A stretch of 64,000 nucleotides of DNA from Streptomyces sp. S465 (lineage in GTDB: Bacteria; Actinomycetota; Actinomycetes; Streptomycetales; Streptomycetaceae), in NCBI RefSeq assembly GCF_026898115.1, contig NZ_CP114036.1, positions 7,000,001 through 7,064,000 on the forward strand, in the 5' to 3' direction. Below, in pieces: positions 1-9,162 of the stretch. Every line of letters starts with the position of its first letter. Within the stretch, counting starts at the first letter, position 1. The translations under genes were made by a program, and so were the position numbers. A model generated the notes under the pieces. It saw only the letters and a list, made by a program, of their open reading frames with translations. It did not search any database and had not been told where the DNA came from.

Positions 1-776
1 ACCGGGGCGTGGGCCACGAGGAGGCCACGGCGCTGCTGAGGCGCAGTGTCGAGCTGGCGCGCGCGGGGGCGGAGCGGGCGGCTGCCGAGCGGCTTGCTGC
101 CGAGGGGGCGGCTACCGAGGGGGCGGCTGCGGAGCGGCCTGCTGCCGAGGGGGCGGCCGCGGGTGGTCGGGGCGCGCGGCCGGTGTGGGTCGCCGCCTCC
201 GTCGGCCCCTACGGGGCGATGCTGGCGGACGGCAGCGAGTACCGCGGGCGGTACGGACTGAGCGTGGCCGAGCTGGAGCGGTTCCACCGGCCGAGGATCG
301 AGGCGCTGGCCGCGGCCGGGCCCGATGTGCTGGCGCTGGAGACGGTGCCGGACGCCGATGAGGCCGCGGCGCTGCTGAGCGCCGTCGAGGGATGCGGGGT
401 GCCGGTATGGCTCTCCTACAGCATCGCGGGGGAGGCCACCCGGGCCGGGCAGCCCCTGAGGGACGCGTTCGCCCTGGCCGCGGGGGCCGACCAGGTGATC
501 GCCGTCGGCGTCAACTGCTGTGAGCCGGGCGACGCGGACCGGGCCGTGGAGATCGCGGCCGACACCACCGGCAAGCCGGTGGTGGTCTATCCGAACAGCG
601 GAGAGGAGTGGGATGCCGCGACATCGAGCTGGCGCGGCCGGGCGACCTTCGACCCGGGGCGGGTGAGCGCATGGCACGACGCGGGGGCGCGGCTCATCGG
701 CGGCTGCTGCCGGGTGGGTCCGGAGCGGATCGCGGAGCTGGCGGCCGTGGTGAGAAACCACGAGGTGCCGTGGTGA
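1..776 (+). CDS. mmuM: Homocysteine S-methyltransferase, 5'-truncated by the window
   Basis: This is the C-terminal part of a Zn-dependent homocysteine S-methyltransferase, which transfers a methyl group from S-methylmethionine or S-adenosylmethionine to homocysteine to give methionine in the cytoplasm. The frame is open from base 3, so the true start lies upstream of the window. The zinc-binding cysteines of the family are visible in VGVNCC and in GGCCR near the C-terminus, and the LETVPDADEA and YPNSGEEWD segments are also typical. About residues 19-50 of the visible part form a low-complexity Ala/Glu repeat (AAERLAAEG, AATEG, AAAERPAAEG) that the family normally lacks. The last codons are repeated downstream of the stop. 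The family is clear; MmuM is the best guess among homocysteine methyltransferases. Confidence 0.85.
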   Translation, partial: RGVGHEEATALLRRSVELARAGAERAAAERLAAEGAATEGAAAERPAAEGAAAGGRGARPVWVAASVGPYGAMLADGSEYRGRYGLSVAELERFHRPRIEALAAAGPDVLALETVPDADEAAALLSAVEGCGVPVWLSYSIAGEATRAGQPLRDAFALAAGADQVIAVGVNCCEPGDADRAVEIAADTTGKPVVVYPNSGEEWDAATSSWRGRATFDPGRVSAWHDAGARLIGGCCRVGPERIAELAAVVRNHEVPW

Positions 777-840
777 GAAGTCCTGGGGTGCCGTGGTGGG
801 AAACGTTGGGGGTGCCGTGGTGAGAAACCATTAGGTGACG
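752..840. repeat. About 24-bp tandem repeat, four copies, spanning a stop codon
   Basis: Units resembling GGTGCCGTGGTGAGAAAC occur four times in succession (roughly 752-774, 775-797, 798-821 and a partial copy to 840). The first copy encodes the C-terminus and stop of the methyltransferase gene; the others lie in the spacer before hen1. No further function can be read from the sequence. Confidence 0.8.
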
Positions 841-868
841 GGCGCTTCGCCCGGCGATACTCGGACGG

Positions 869-2551
869 GTGTTCTTGACGATAACCACCACCGGCACCGC
901 CGAGCGCCCCGCGACCGACCTCGGGTTCCTGCTGCACAAGCATCCCGACAAGGCGCAGCGGTTCTCGACCTCCCACGGCACCGCACACGTCCTCTACCCC
1001 GAGGCGACCGCCGAACAATGCACCGCGGCGCTGCTGTTGGAGGTGGACCCCGTGGCGCTGGTGCGGCGGGGCCGTGGCAAGGGCCGGGGCGGTGCCCCCG
1101 ACTCCGCGCTCGCCCAGTACGTCAACGACCGCCCCTATGCCGCCTCCTCACTGCTGGCCACCGCGTTGAGCGCGGTCTTCTCCAGCGCGCTGAGGGGACA
1201 GTGCAAGGCCCGGCCCGAGCTGCCGGAGCGGGCGCTGCCACTGCGGATCGAGGTGCCCGCGCTGCCCGCCCGCGGCGGTGCCGCCCTGGTCGAGCGGCTC
1301 TTCACGCCGCTGGGCTGGCAGGTGACGGCCGAGCCGGTGCCGCTGGACGAGGAGTTCCCGCGGTGGGGCGACTCGCGGTACGTACGGCTGGTGCTGGAGG
1401 GTGAGCTGCGGCTGGCGGACGCGCTGCGCCATCTGTATGTGCTGCTGCCCGTGCTCGACGACGCCAAGCACTACTGGGTCGCCCCGGACGAGGTGGACAA
1501 GCTGCTGCGCTCCGGCGAGGGCTGGCTGGAGCACCACCCCGAGCAGCGGCTGATCACCAACCGCTATCTGGCCCGGCGCTGGTCGCTGACGCGCAGTGCG
1601 CTGGAGCGTCTGGAGCTGGCGCGGCTCGCCGAGACCGACGACACCCAGGCGGAGGAGATCGACAACGCCGTCGGCGAACCGGCGGCCGAGCTGATGGAGG
1701 GAGAGATGCGGGGAGAGGGGGATGCGGGCGGCGCAGGCGGCGAACGCGGTGAAGGCGACGGGAGTCCCGAGAACCCGGTGCCGCTGGCGGTACGGCGGCG
1801 GGAGGCGATACTCGATGCCCTGCGCGGGGTCGAGGCGGCAAGGGTCGTCGATCTCGGCTGCGGCCAGGGCCAGTTGCTGGCCGCGCTGCTGAAGGAGGCG
1901 CGGTTCACCGAGATCGTGGGTGTCGATGTGTCGATGCGCGCGCTCAACGAGGCGGCGCGGAGGCTGCGGCTGGACCGTATGCCCGAGCGGCAGTCGGCCC
2001 GGCTGAAGCTGACCCAGGGCGCGCTCACCTACACCGACTCCAGGCTCACCGGATATGACGCGGCGGTCCTCAGCGAGGTGATCGAGCATGTGGACCCGCC
2101 CCGGTTGCCCGCGCTGGAGCACGCGGTGTTCGGCGCCGCACGGCCCAAGGCCGTCGTGGTGACCACGCCCAACGTCGAGTACAACGTGCGCTGGGAGACC
2201 CTGCCCGCCGGGCGGATGCGTCATGGCGACCACCGTTTCGAGTGGACGCGGGAGGAATTCCGGGCCTGGGCGGGACAGGTCGCCGAACGGCACGGCTACA
2301 CGGTGGAGTTCCGCCCCGTCGGCCCGGAGGACCCCGAGGTCGGCCCGCCCACCCAGCTCGCGCTGTTCCGGATCGGCGCCCAGGGCGGCGGCGACGGCAC
2401 GGGCACCCGAGGCACCGAACGCGTTGACCGCACCACCGTGACCAGGACGGCCACCGAGACCAGGACGGCCACCGGGGCCGGCGCGGCCACCGGGGCCGCC
2501 GCCGCGACCGCCGCGGCCACCGCGACCGCCGCGAAGGAGGCAGCAGCATGA
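869..2551 (+). CDS. hen1: Hen1 3'-terminal RNA ribose 2'-O-methyltransferase
   Basis: Bacterial Hen1 methylates the 2'-OH at the 3' end of a cleaved RNA so that the site, once sealed by Pnkp, resists renewed cleavage by the ribotoxin. The N-terminal half (about 1-240, opening MFLTI) is the Hen1 N domain, which activates the Pnkp ligase. The C-terminal half is a SAM methyltransferase with motif I VVDLGCGQGQ near residue 325. The Mn-binding set is visible as EVIEH (Glu403, Glu406, His407) plus His in GDHRFEW. A Glu/Gly-rich linker (about 270-300) and a Thr/Ala-rich tail (last 40 residues) look disordered. The GTG start at 869 gives the usual MFLTI start. The stop overlaps the pnkp start as ATGA, implying translational coupling. 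Confidence 0.95.
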   Translation: MFLTITTTGTAERPATDLGFLLHKHPDKAQRFSTSHGTAHVLYPEATAEQCTAALLLEVDPVALVRRGRGKGRGGAPDSALAQYVNDRPYAASSLLATALSAVFSSALRGQCKARPELPERALPLRIEVPALPARGGAALVERLFTPLGWQVTAEPVPLDEEFPRWGDSRYVRLVLEGELRLADALRHLYVLLPVLDDAKHYWVAPDEVDKLLRSGEGWLEHHPEQRLITNRYLARRWSLTRSALERLELARLAETDDTQAEEIDNAVGEPAAELMEGEMRGEGDAGGAGGERGEGDGSPENPVPLAVRRREAILDALRGVEAARVVDLGCGQGQLLAALLKEARFTEIVGVDVSMRALNEAARRLRLDRMPERQSARLKLTQGALTYTDSRLTGYDAAVLSEVIEHVDPPRLPALEHAVFGAARPKAVVVTTPNVEYNVRWETLPAGRMRHGDHRFEWTREEFRAWAGQVAERHGYTVEFRPVGPEDPEVGPPTQLALFRIGAQGGGDGTGTRGTERVDRTTVTRTATETRTATGAGAATGAAAATAAATATAAKEAAA

Positions 2552-5172
2552 CCGAGGACAAGCGCCCCATCGGCGTGCCCGACCTGTCCCTCGTGGTGCT
2601 CATCGGCACCACCGGCTCCGGCAAGTCCACCTTCGCCCGGCGCCACTTCCTGCCCACCCAGATCGTCTCCTCCGACATCTGCCGTGGACTGGTCGCCGAC
2701 GACGAGAACGACCAGAGCGCCACCCCCGACGCCTTCGACGTCCTCCACTACATCGCGGGCAAGCGGCTCGCGGCCGGACGGCTGACCGTCGTGGACGCCA
2801 CCAACGTCCAGAGCGAGGCCCGCCGCAGTCTGATCAGGCTCGCGCGCGAGCACGACGTGCTGCCCGTGGCGATCGTCCTCGACGTCCCCGAGGGTGAATG
2901 CGCCCGGCGCAACGCCCAGCGCCCCGACCGCGCCGCGCTGCCCGCCCATGTCATCCCCCGCCAGCGCCGTGAGCTGCGCCGCTCCCTGAAGTCCCTGGAG
3001 CGCGAGGGGTTCCGCAAGGTGCACATCCTGCGCGGTGTCGAACAGGTCGAGGCCGCGGAGATCGTCACCGAGCGCCGCTACAACGATCTGCGCCACCTCA
3101 CCGGCCCGTTCGACATCATCGGCGACATCCACGGCTGCCGCTCCGAGCTGGAGACCCTGCTGGGCAAGCTCGGCTACGCCCTGCGCCGCGACGACCTCGG
3201 CCGCCCGGTCGACGCCGCCCACCCCGAGGGGCGTACGGCGGTCTTCGTCGGTGACCTCGTCGACCGCGGCCCCGACAGCCCCGGGGTGCTGCGCCTGGTG
3301 ATGGGCATGGTCGCCTCCGGCGCGGCCCTGTGCGTGCCCGGCAACCACGAGAACAAGCTCGGCCGCTATCTCAAGGGCCGCAAGGTCCAGCTCACCCACG
3401 GCCTCGCCGAGACCGTGGCGCAGCTGGACCGGGAGCACGCCGCCGACCCGGGCTTCGCGGACCGGGTGCGGGACTTCGTCGACTCGCTGATCAGCCACTA
3501 TGTGCTGGACGGCGGGAAGCTGGTGGTGTGTCACGCCGGGCTGCCCGAGAAGTACCACGGCCGCACCTCCGGCCGGGTCCGCTCGCACGCCCTGTACGGG
3601 GACACGACCGGGGAGACCGATGAGTTCGGCCTGCCCGTGCGCTACCCATGGGCCGAGGACTACCGCGGCCGCGCCGCCGTCGTCTACGGCCACACCCCCA
3701 CCCCCCGCGCCTCCTGGCTCAACAACACCATCTGCCTGGACACCGGCTGTGTCTTCGGCGGCCGGATGACCGCGCTGCGCTGGCCGGAGCGCGAGCTGGT
3801 GGACGTCCCGGCCGAGCGGGTCTGGTACGAACCGGTCAAACCGCTGACCACCGAGGCCCCCGGCGGCGCCGACGGCCGCCCGCTCGACCTGAGCGATGTG
3901 CGGGGCCGCCGGGTCGTCGAGACCCGCCACATGGGCCGGATCGCGGTCAAGGAGGAGAACGCGGCGGCGGCGCTGGAGGTCATGAGCCGTTTCGCGGTCG
4001 ACCCTCGGCTGCTCGGCTATCTCCCGCCCACCATGGCGCCGAGCGCCACCTCCAAGGAGGGTTCCGGCGGTGGAGCCGCCGACGGGGGCTTCCTCGAACA
4101 TCCGGCGGAGGCGTTCGCCGCCTACCGCTCGGACGGGGTGCGCCAGGTGATCTGCGAGGAGAAGCACATGGGCTCCCGCGCGGTGGTGCTGGTCTGCCGT
4201 GACGCGGACGTCGCACGGGAGCGCTTCGGCGCACCGGACGGCGTCTCCGGCGCGGTCCACACGCGCACCGGACGGCCGTTCTTCGACGACGCGGCGCTCA
4301 CGGAGACCGTGCTGCGCCGGCTGAACCGCGCCCTCGACGACGCCGGGCTGTGGCAGGAGCTGGACACCGACTGGGTGCTGCTGGACGCCGAGTTGATGCC
4401 GTGGTCGCTCAAGGCCGAGGGACTGCTGCGCAACCAGTACGCGGCGGTGGGCGCCGCCTCCCGCGCCGTCTTCCCCGGCGTCCTCGCGGCGCTGGAGGGG
4501 GCGGAGGCGCGCGGTGTCGAGGTGTCCGCCCTGCTCGGCAAGCAGCGTGAACGCGCGGCGGACGCGGCCGCCTTCACCGACGCCTACCGGCGCTACTGCT
4601 GGCCGGTCGACGGGCTGAACGGTATCCGGCTGGCGCCGTTCCAGATCCTGGCCGTCCAGGGCCGCAACCTCGCCACCGCGCTTCCGCACGATCAGCAGCT
4701 CGCCCTGATCGACCGGATGATCGAGGCCGAGAAGCCGGCCTCCGACGCCGACGGTGCCCGGATGCTGGTCCCCACCCGTCGGCTGATCGTCGACACCGAG
4801 GACGAGGCATCGGTCGCCGAGGGGGTGCGGTGGTGGCTCGACCTGACGGCGGCGGGCGGTGAGGGCATGGTGGTCAAGCCCCTCCAGGGCTTCGTCCGCA
4901 AGGGCGACGGCCGGCTGGTCCAGCCGGGCGTGAAGTGCCGGGGCCGCGAGTATCTGCGGATCATCTACGGCCCGGAGTACACCCGCCCGGAGAACCTGGC
5001 GCGGCTGCGGGAGCGCCATCTGGGCCACAAGCGCTCCCTCGCCCTGCGGGAGTACGCGCTGGGGCTGGAAGCGCTGGACCGACTGGCGGAGGGCGAACCG
5101 CTGTGGCGCGTCCACGAGGCCGTATTCGCGGTCCTCGCCCTGGAGTCCGAGCCGGTGGACCCGAGACTGTAG
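2548..5172 (+). CDS. pnkp: Pnkp polynucleotide kinase-phosphatase/ligase (RNA repair)
   Basis: This is the end-healing and sealing enzyme of bacterial RNA repair. At 874 aa it has the family's full length. Three modules are visible: an N-terminal 5'-OH kinase with P-loop GTTGSGKST (about 20-28); a central binuclear metallophosphatase with GDIHG (192), GDLVDRG (235) and GNHEN (265) that removes 2',3'-cyclic phosphates; and a C-terminal adenylyltransferase with the nucleotidyl-lysine motif KHMGSR (Lys539). Bacterial Pnkp needs Hen1 to complete ligation, and hen1 is directly upstream with a 4-bp overlap. The ribosome site GAAGGAGG lies inside the hen1 tail. The pair therefore forms one operon for repairing ribotoxin-cleaved RNAs such as tRNA. 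All three catalytic signatures look intact. Confidence 0.96.
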   Translation: MTEDKRPIGVPDLSLVVLIGTTGSGKSTFARRHFLPTQIVSSDICRGLVADDENDQSATPDAFDVLHYIAGKRLAAGRLTVVDATNVQSEARRSLIRLAREHDVLPVAIVLDVPEGECARRNAQRPDRAALPAHVIPRQRRELRRSLKSLEREGFRKVHILRGVEQVEAAEIVTERRYNDLRHLTGPFDIIGDIHGCRSELETLLGKLGYALRRDDLGRPVDAAHPEGRTAVFVGDLVDRGPDSPGVLRLVMGMVASGAALCVPGNHENKLGRYLKGRKVQLTHGLAETVAQLDREHAADPGFADRVRDFVDSLISHYVLDGGKLVVCHAGLPEKYHGRTSGRVRSHALYGDTTGETDEFGLPVRYPWAEDYRGRAAVVYGHTPTPRASWLNNTICLDTGCVFGGRMTALRWPERELVDVPAERVWYEPVKPLTTEAPGGADGRPLDLSDVRGRRVVETRHMGRIAVKEENAAAALEVMSRFAVDPRLLGYLPPTMAPSATSKEGSGGGAADGGFLEHPAEAFAAYRSDGVRQVICEEKHMGSRAVVLVCRDADVARERFGAPDGVSGAVHTRTGRPFFDDAALTETVLRRLNRALDDAGLWQELDTDWVLLDAELMPWSLKAEGLLRNQYAAVGAASRAVFPGVLAALEGAEARGVEVSALLGKQRERAADAAAFTDAYRRYCWPVDGLNGIRLAPFQILAVQGRNLATALPHDQQLALIDRMIEAEKPASDADGARMLVPTRRLIVDTEDEASVAEGVRWWLDLTAAGGEGMVVKPLQGFVRKGDGRLVQPGVKCRGREYLRIIYGPEYTRPENLARLRERHLGHKRSLALREYALGLEALDRLAEGEPLWRVHEAVFAVLALESEPVDPRL

Positions 5173-5194
5173 CGGCCGGCCTCCGCGGCCGGGG

Positions 5195-5370
5195 CCCGCT
5201 CCGGCCCGGTTGTGGCTTGGCTGCGGTCTGGTTGCGGCCTGGCTCCGGTCCCGCTCCGGCCTGGCTTCGGCCTCCGCTCCGGCGCGGTTGCGGTCCGGCT
5301 CCGGTGTCCGTTCTGGGGCCCGGTCCGGCCCTCGGCCTGGCCGTGGCTCCGGGTTCCGGCCCGGCCACCG
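5195..5370. repeat. Degenerate 11-12-bp CCGG-rich repeats between convergent genes
   Basis: The spacer between the pnkp stop (5172) and the convergent regulator stop (5389) consists of loosely repeated CTCCGGCCTGG / TTGCGGTCCGG elements. No gene is seen here. A weak GGCCG hairpin near 5176-5195 might terminate pnkp, but it is not convincing. Confidence 0.55.
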
Positions 5371-5388
5371 GCGGCCGGCGGTCAGGTG

Positions 5389-6441
5389 TCAGACGGCCGT
5401 CTGGGGCCGTGACTCCTGGGGCCGTGACCAGGCCAGGGGCCGGGACTCGCGGGCCCGGAATGCGCGGCGGTAGTCGTGTGGCGGTACCCCCACCGCCCGG
5501 GTGAAGTGGCGGCGCAGGTTGGCCGCCGTCCCAAGCCCGCACAGCTCCGCGATCCGGTCCACTGGAAGATCGCCGCTCTCCAGCAGCTCACGGGCGCGTG
5601 CGATCCGCTGGGCCTGTAGCCAGCGCAGCGGTGTCGTGCCCGTGGCGGAGTGGAAGCGGCGGGTCAGGGTGCGCGGGCTGGTGTGGGCGCGGCGGGCGAG
5701 GTCGGCGACGGTCAGCGGCTCGTGGAGCCGCTCGGCGGCCCAGTGCAGCAGCGGGGCGAGCGAGTCGTCGGTGCGCTCCGGCAGCGGCGCCTCGATGTAC
5801 TGGGCCTGGCCGCCCGGCCGGTGGGCGGGTGCGACGAGCTGCCGGGCCAGGGTGTTCGCCGCCTCGCTGCCGTAGTCCTCGCGCACCAGATGCAGACAGA
5901 CGTCGATGCAGGCGGTGGAGCCCGCCCCCGTCAGTACGTCGCCGTGGTCGACGTAGAGCACGGACGGATCGAGCCGCACGGCCGGATAGCGCTCGGCGAA
6001 CAGCGCCGCGTACATCCAGTGGGTGGCCGCCGTACGGCCGTCGAGAAGTCCGGTCGCGGCGAGGGTGAACGCGCCCGAGCACAGCGACACGATGCGGGCG
6101 CCGCGCCGATGGGCCTCGCGCAGCGCGTCGATCAGCTCCTCGGGCGGATCGCCGCGCACATCGGCCGAGGCCGGGACGATCACCGTGTCCGCCGAGATCA
6201 ACTCCTCGGTGCCGTACGGGGTGCGGGCGGCGAACCACGAGCGGGCGGCGACCGGGTCACCGGCTCCCTCGCCACCCGGTCCGATCGCACAGACCCGCAG
6301 GTCGTACCAGGGGTCGGGGAGTCCGGGCCGATCGGTGCCGAAGACATGGCAGGGCACCGCCAGGTCGAAGATCGGCATACCCGGGGTGACGGCGAGGGCG
6401 ATGGACCGGTGGCGCGCGGGCATGGCAGGAATGTACCGCAT
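5389..6441 (-). CDS. GlxA-family transcriptional regulator (DJ-1/PfpI + AraC HTH)
   Basis: A 350-aa two-domain regulator. Residues about 10-180 form a DJ-1/PfpI (class I amidotransferase-like) fold with the cysteine elbow SLCSGAF, used in this family for ligand sensing rather than catalysis. Residues about 225-330 carry two AraC helix-turn-helix motifs (VADLARRAHTSPRTL and IAELCGLG). It is divergent from the efflux transporter starting at 6490, with only 48 bp between the starts, so it is a natural candidate regulator of that pump; that link is inference. The start at 6441 could be replaced by the downstream Met in MPARHRS (residue 7). Confidence 0.88.
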   Translation of the reverse strand: MRYIPAMPARHRSIALAVTPGMPIFDLAVPCHVFGTDRPGLPDPWYDLRVCAIGPGGEGAGDPVAARSWFAARTPYGTEELISADTVIVPASADVRGDPPEELIDALREAHRRGARIVSLCSGAFTLAATGLLDGRTAATHWMYAALFAERYPAVRLDPSVLYVDHGDVLTGAGSTACIDVCLHLVREDYGSEAANTLARQLVAPAHRPGGQAQYIEAPLPERTDDSLAPLLHWAAERLHEPLTVADLARRAHTSPRTLTRRFHSATGTTPLRWLQAQRIARARELLESGDLPVDRIAELCGLGTAANLRRHFTRAVGVPPHDYRRAFRARESRPLAWSRPQESRPQTAV

Positions 6442-6489
6442 GCTGTCACTCCTGCCACTCGTTCCGTCCTGTCCCGGAGCCGATGCTGG

Positions 6490-8022
6490 ATGGGCATGAC
6501 GAACCCTTCCGCAAAGGCCCAGGGGAGCGGTGCGCCCACGGCCGCCCCCGATCCGGCTCCCGGTCCCGATCCGGGGTCCGGTCCCGATCCGGGGTCCGGT
6601 CCCGTTCCGGCTCCCGATCCCCGGCGCTGGCTGATCCTCGCCGTCGCGTCGGCGGCCCAGTTCCTCGCCGTGCTCGACATGATCGCGGTCAATATCGCCT
6701 TCCCCGCGATCGGCGCCGACTTCCGCTCGGCGTCCACCGCCCAGCTGTCCTGGGTGCTCAACGCCTACACCATCGTGCTCGCGGCGCTGCTGGTCCCCGC
6801 CGGGCGGCTGGCCGACGCGATCGGCGGGCGGCGCTCGTTTCTGACCGGCATCGCGCTGTTCGGACTCGCCTCGGTGGCCTGCGGGGTCGCTCCCGGGCTC
6901 GGCTCGCTGATCGCGGCGCGCGTGGTGCAGGGCGCGGCGGCGGCCGTCCTGGTGCCCACCTCCCTCTCGCTCGCCCTGCCCGCCTTCCCGGAGCGCGAAC
7001 GGCCCACAGCCGTCGGCGTCTGGACGGCGGTGAGCGCGGTCGCGGCCAGCTCGGGACCGGTGGCGGGCGGACTGCTGGCCGCCTCCGACTGGCGCTGGAT
7101 CTTCCTCGTCAACCCGCCCGTGGTGCTCGTGGCATGGGTGGCCGGGCTACGGCTGCTGCCGCGCCCGGGGTGCGTAGGCGACGAGCGCCGCCGCACCGGG
7201 CGCGTAGGCGAGCGCCGTCGCCTCGATCCGCTCGGGACGCTGCTCGTCCTCCTCGGCACCGGATCCCTCACCACCGCCTGTGTCGAGGCCGCCGACTGGG
7301 GCTACGACGCCCCGGCCACCCTCGCCTTCCTCGCCGCCGGCCTGGCCGTGGGCGCGCTGGCCGTGGCCCACGTACGCCGCCACCCGGACCCGGTGGTGGA
7401 TCCGGCGCTGTTCCGGACCCGTGCCTTCACCGCCGCCGCGCTCGGCCTGCTGAGCTACTTCCTCGCCTACGCGGCCTCGCTCCTCGCCGCGACCCTGCTG
7501 TTCACCGGGGCGTGGGGCTGGTCCACGTCCCGTGCGGGCCTGGCCGTCACGCCCTGGCCGCTCACCGTCCTGGTGGTGTCGATGCTGTCGGGGCGGATCG
7601 TCCGGGCGCTGGGGGAGCGGACCACGGCCGTTGTCGGCGGGCTGTGCTTCGCCGCCGGTCCGATGTGGTGGCTCTTCCTCGCGGGCGGCGACGGTGCGCA
7701 CTACGTCGTGGAGTGCATGCCCGGACTGGTGCTCACCGGAATCGGCGCGGGGCTCTACCAGCCGGTGATGTTCTCGGCCGCCGGACTGCTTCCGGCCCGT
7801 CAACTGTCCCTCGGGTCGGGGGTGCTGATGATGTCCCGGCAGGGCGGCTCGGCCCTGGGCGTCGCGGCGCTGGTCGTGATCACCGGTGGCGCCGCCCGGC
7901 CGGGGCTCGACGCGCTGCGCGCGGGCTGGGTCTTCACGGCGGTGACCGCCGCGCTCGCCGCCGTCGCGGGTGCCGCCTTGCGTACGGGGACGGGTACGGG
8001 TGGTCGTGATGGCCAGGGGTGA
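6490..8022 (+). CDS. MFS drug-efflux transporter, DHA2 (EmrB/QacA) family
   Basis: A 510-aa integral membrane proton-coupled exporter. Many hydrophobic segments and the length fit the 14-helix DHA2 family. Motif A is seen as GRLADAIGGRR after the second helix, and the antiporter motif C as GPVAGGLLA in helix five. Residues about 17-40 are an expanded Pro/Asp/Gly repeat (GPDPGSGPDP) that precedes the first helix and is probably not functional. ATG at 6490 (MGMTNPS) has GGAG at 6476-6479; ATG at 6496 is possible. The frame stays open far upstream, but that stretch is antisense to the regulator. Its substrate cannot be read from the sequence; a drug or secondary metabolite is the usual cargo. 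Confidence 0.88.
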   Translation: MGMTNPSAKAQGSGAPTAAPDPAPGPDPGSGPDPGSGPVPAPDPRRWLILAVASAAQFLAVLDMIAVNIAFPAIGADFRSASTAQLSWVLNAYTIVLAALLVPAGRLADAIGGRRSFLTGIALFGLASVACGVAPGLGSLIAARVVQGAAAAVLVPTSLSLALPAFPERERPTAVGVWTAVSAVAASSGPVAGGLLAASDWRWIFLVNPPVVLVAWVAGLRLLPRPGCVGDERRRTGRVGERRRLDPLGTLLVLLGTGSLTTACVEAADWGYDAPATLAFLAAGLAVGALAVAHVRRHPDPVVDPALFRTRAFTAAALGLLSYFLAYAASLLAATLLFTGAWGWSTSRAGLAVTPWPLTVLVVSMLSGRIVRALGERTTAVVGGLCFAAGPMWWLFLAGGDGAHYVVECMPGLVLTGIGAGLYQPVMFSAAGLLPARQLSLGSGVLMMSRQGGSALGVAALVVITGGAARPGLDALRAGWVFTAVTAALAAVAGAALRTGTGTGGRDGQG

Positions 8023-8044
8023 AGCGGGGGTGACGGGGAGATGC

Positions 8045-8080
8045 GGTCCGTACCGGGCAGGGACCGCACGGGTACGGACC
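8045..8080 (+). terminator. 10-bp perfect inverted repeat after the MFS gene
   Basis: GGTCCGTACC (8045-8054) and GGTACGGACC (8071-8080) are perfect complements separated by 16 nt, starting 22 nt after the transporter stop. A factor-independent terminator without a U-tract, common in Streptomyces, is the simplest reading. An operator for the downstream Crp-like gene is an alternative. Confidence 0.5.
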
Positions 8081-8137
8081 CGGTACGGCACCATTGACGT
8101 GCCCGCGTCGGCTGCCTAGCGTTCTGAGCGATCCCTG

Positions 8138-8181
8138 GGTTCTCCGCAGGCATGGCGACGGTTCTCCGCAGGCATGACGAC
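8138..8181 (+). promoter_or_regulatory. Exact-spaced 22-bp direct repeat before the Crp-like gene
   Basis: Two adjacent 22-bp copies beginning GGTTCTCCGCAGGCATG (8138-8159 and 8160-8181) differ at one base and end 23 bp before the start of the Crp-like gene. The position suits tandem regulator sites or a recent slippage duplication; which one is not decidable here. Confidence 0.5.
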
Positions 8182-8204
8182 GACTGGCTGAGCGGGGAGG
8201 GCGG

Positions 8205-8924
8205 ATGAGTCTCTTCGAGGACGGACGGCCCTTTCTGCACGCGCTTCCCGCCGAGGACCGGCGCGCGCTGCTCGCCCTCGGCAGGCCCCGGGCCTACGCC
8301 CCCGGCGAGGTCGTGCTGCGCGAGCACGACCGTACGACCTTCGTCGTCGCGATCACCTCCGGCTGGGCCGCCGTCTCGGTGGAGACCGAGCGCGGGGTGC
8401 GGCTGATCCTGGCGCTGCGCGGGGCGGGCGAGGTCGTGGGCGACCAGGCCGCGGTGGACCACGGCTCGCGCAGCGCCACCGTCACCGCGCTCGGCCGGAT
8501 GGAGGCGGTGGTGGTCTCCGGCGACCGGTTCCGTGCCTATCTGGCCGCACGTCCCGTCGCCACCGTACTGATCATGCGTCAGTTCAGCTCCCGGCTGCGC
8601 AGTTCCGACGGCGAGCGGCGCTCGCTCGCCTCGGAGAGGGTGCTTCAGCGGCTGGCGGTCCGGCTGGTCGAACTCGCCGAGCGCACCGGCCACCCCGGCG
8701 CCGACGGGGCCATCACCGTCGATCTGCCGCTGCCCCAGCACGACATCGCCGCCGCGGTGGGCTCGACCCGGGAGGCGGTCGCCAAGGCGCTGCGACTGCT
8801 GCGCGACCAGGGCGTCGTCCGGACCGCCTCGCGCCGTTTCGTGGTGACGGACATCGGACTGCTACGGCTGTTGGCCGAGGGCCGTGCGACGGGGGAACAC
8901 ATCCCGGCGAGCCCTCGCGACTGA
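8205..8924 (+). CDS. Crp/Fnr-family transcriptional regulator
   Basis: A 239-aa regulator. Residues about 12-125 form a cyclic-nucleotide-binding-like beta barrel (PGEVVLREHD, GEVVGDQAAV). Residues about 150-225 form the Crp winged helix, with recognition helix segment IAAAVGSTREAVAKAL and wing RTASRRFVVTD. No cysteine cluster for an Fe-S cofactor is present, so an Fnr-type oxygen sensor is unlikely. The ribosome site GGGGAGGGCGG directly precedes ATG 8205. It appears monocistronic. The two 22-bp repeats upstream may be its control region. Its ligand and targets are unknown. Confidence 0.87.
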   Translation: MSLFEDGRPFLHALPAEDRRALLALGRPRAYAPGEVVLREHDRTTFVVAITSGWAAVSVETERGVRLILALRGAGEVVGDQAAVDHGSRSATVTALGRMEAVVVSGDRFRAYLAARPVATVLIMRQFSSRLRSSDGERRSLASERVLQRLAVRLVELAERTGHPGADGAITVDLPLPQHDIAAAVGSTREAVAKALRLLRDQGVVRTASRRFVVTDIGLLRLLAEGRATGEHIPASPRD

Positions 8925-9162
8925 GCCCCCGCCACGCGCCCCACGATGCGGCCCGTGCGCCTCGGCGCTTGAACGCCCTCGCGTGGCCGGCCGCACCGCT
9001 GGTCCCCTCCGAACGGTGACCGCGGGCGGTGGCGGCCTTGAACATCGCCGTGGCCACGGCAGTGCATGTCGATCAGCCCGCCGTCGGCATCTCCACGCGA
9101 TCCACTACGTCCGCGCCGCCCGTCCCGAATGCCCCACCATCGACCCCAGTCAGGCGTGAGCC

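Noticed and set aside
2296..5115. A 939-codon open frame on the minus strand opposite hen1/pnkp
   Set aside because: It is antisense to two clear enzymes; its His/Gln/Val-rich translation is the usual mirror of GC-biased codons and has no recognisable domain.
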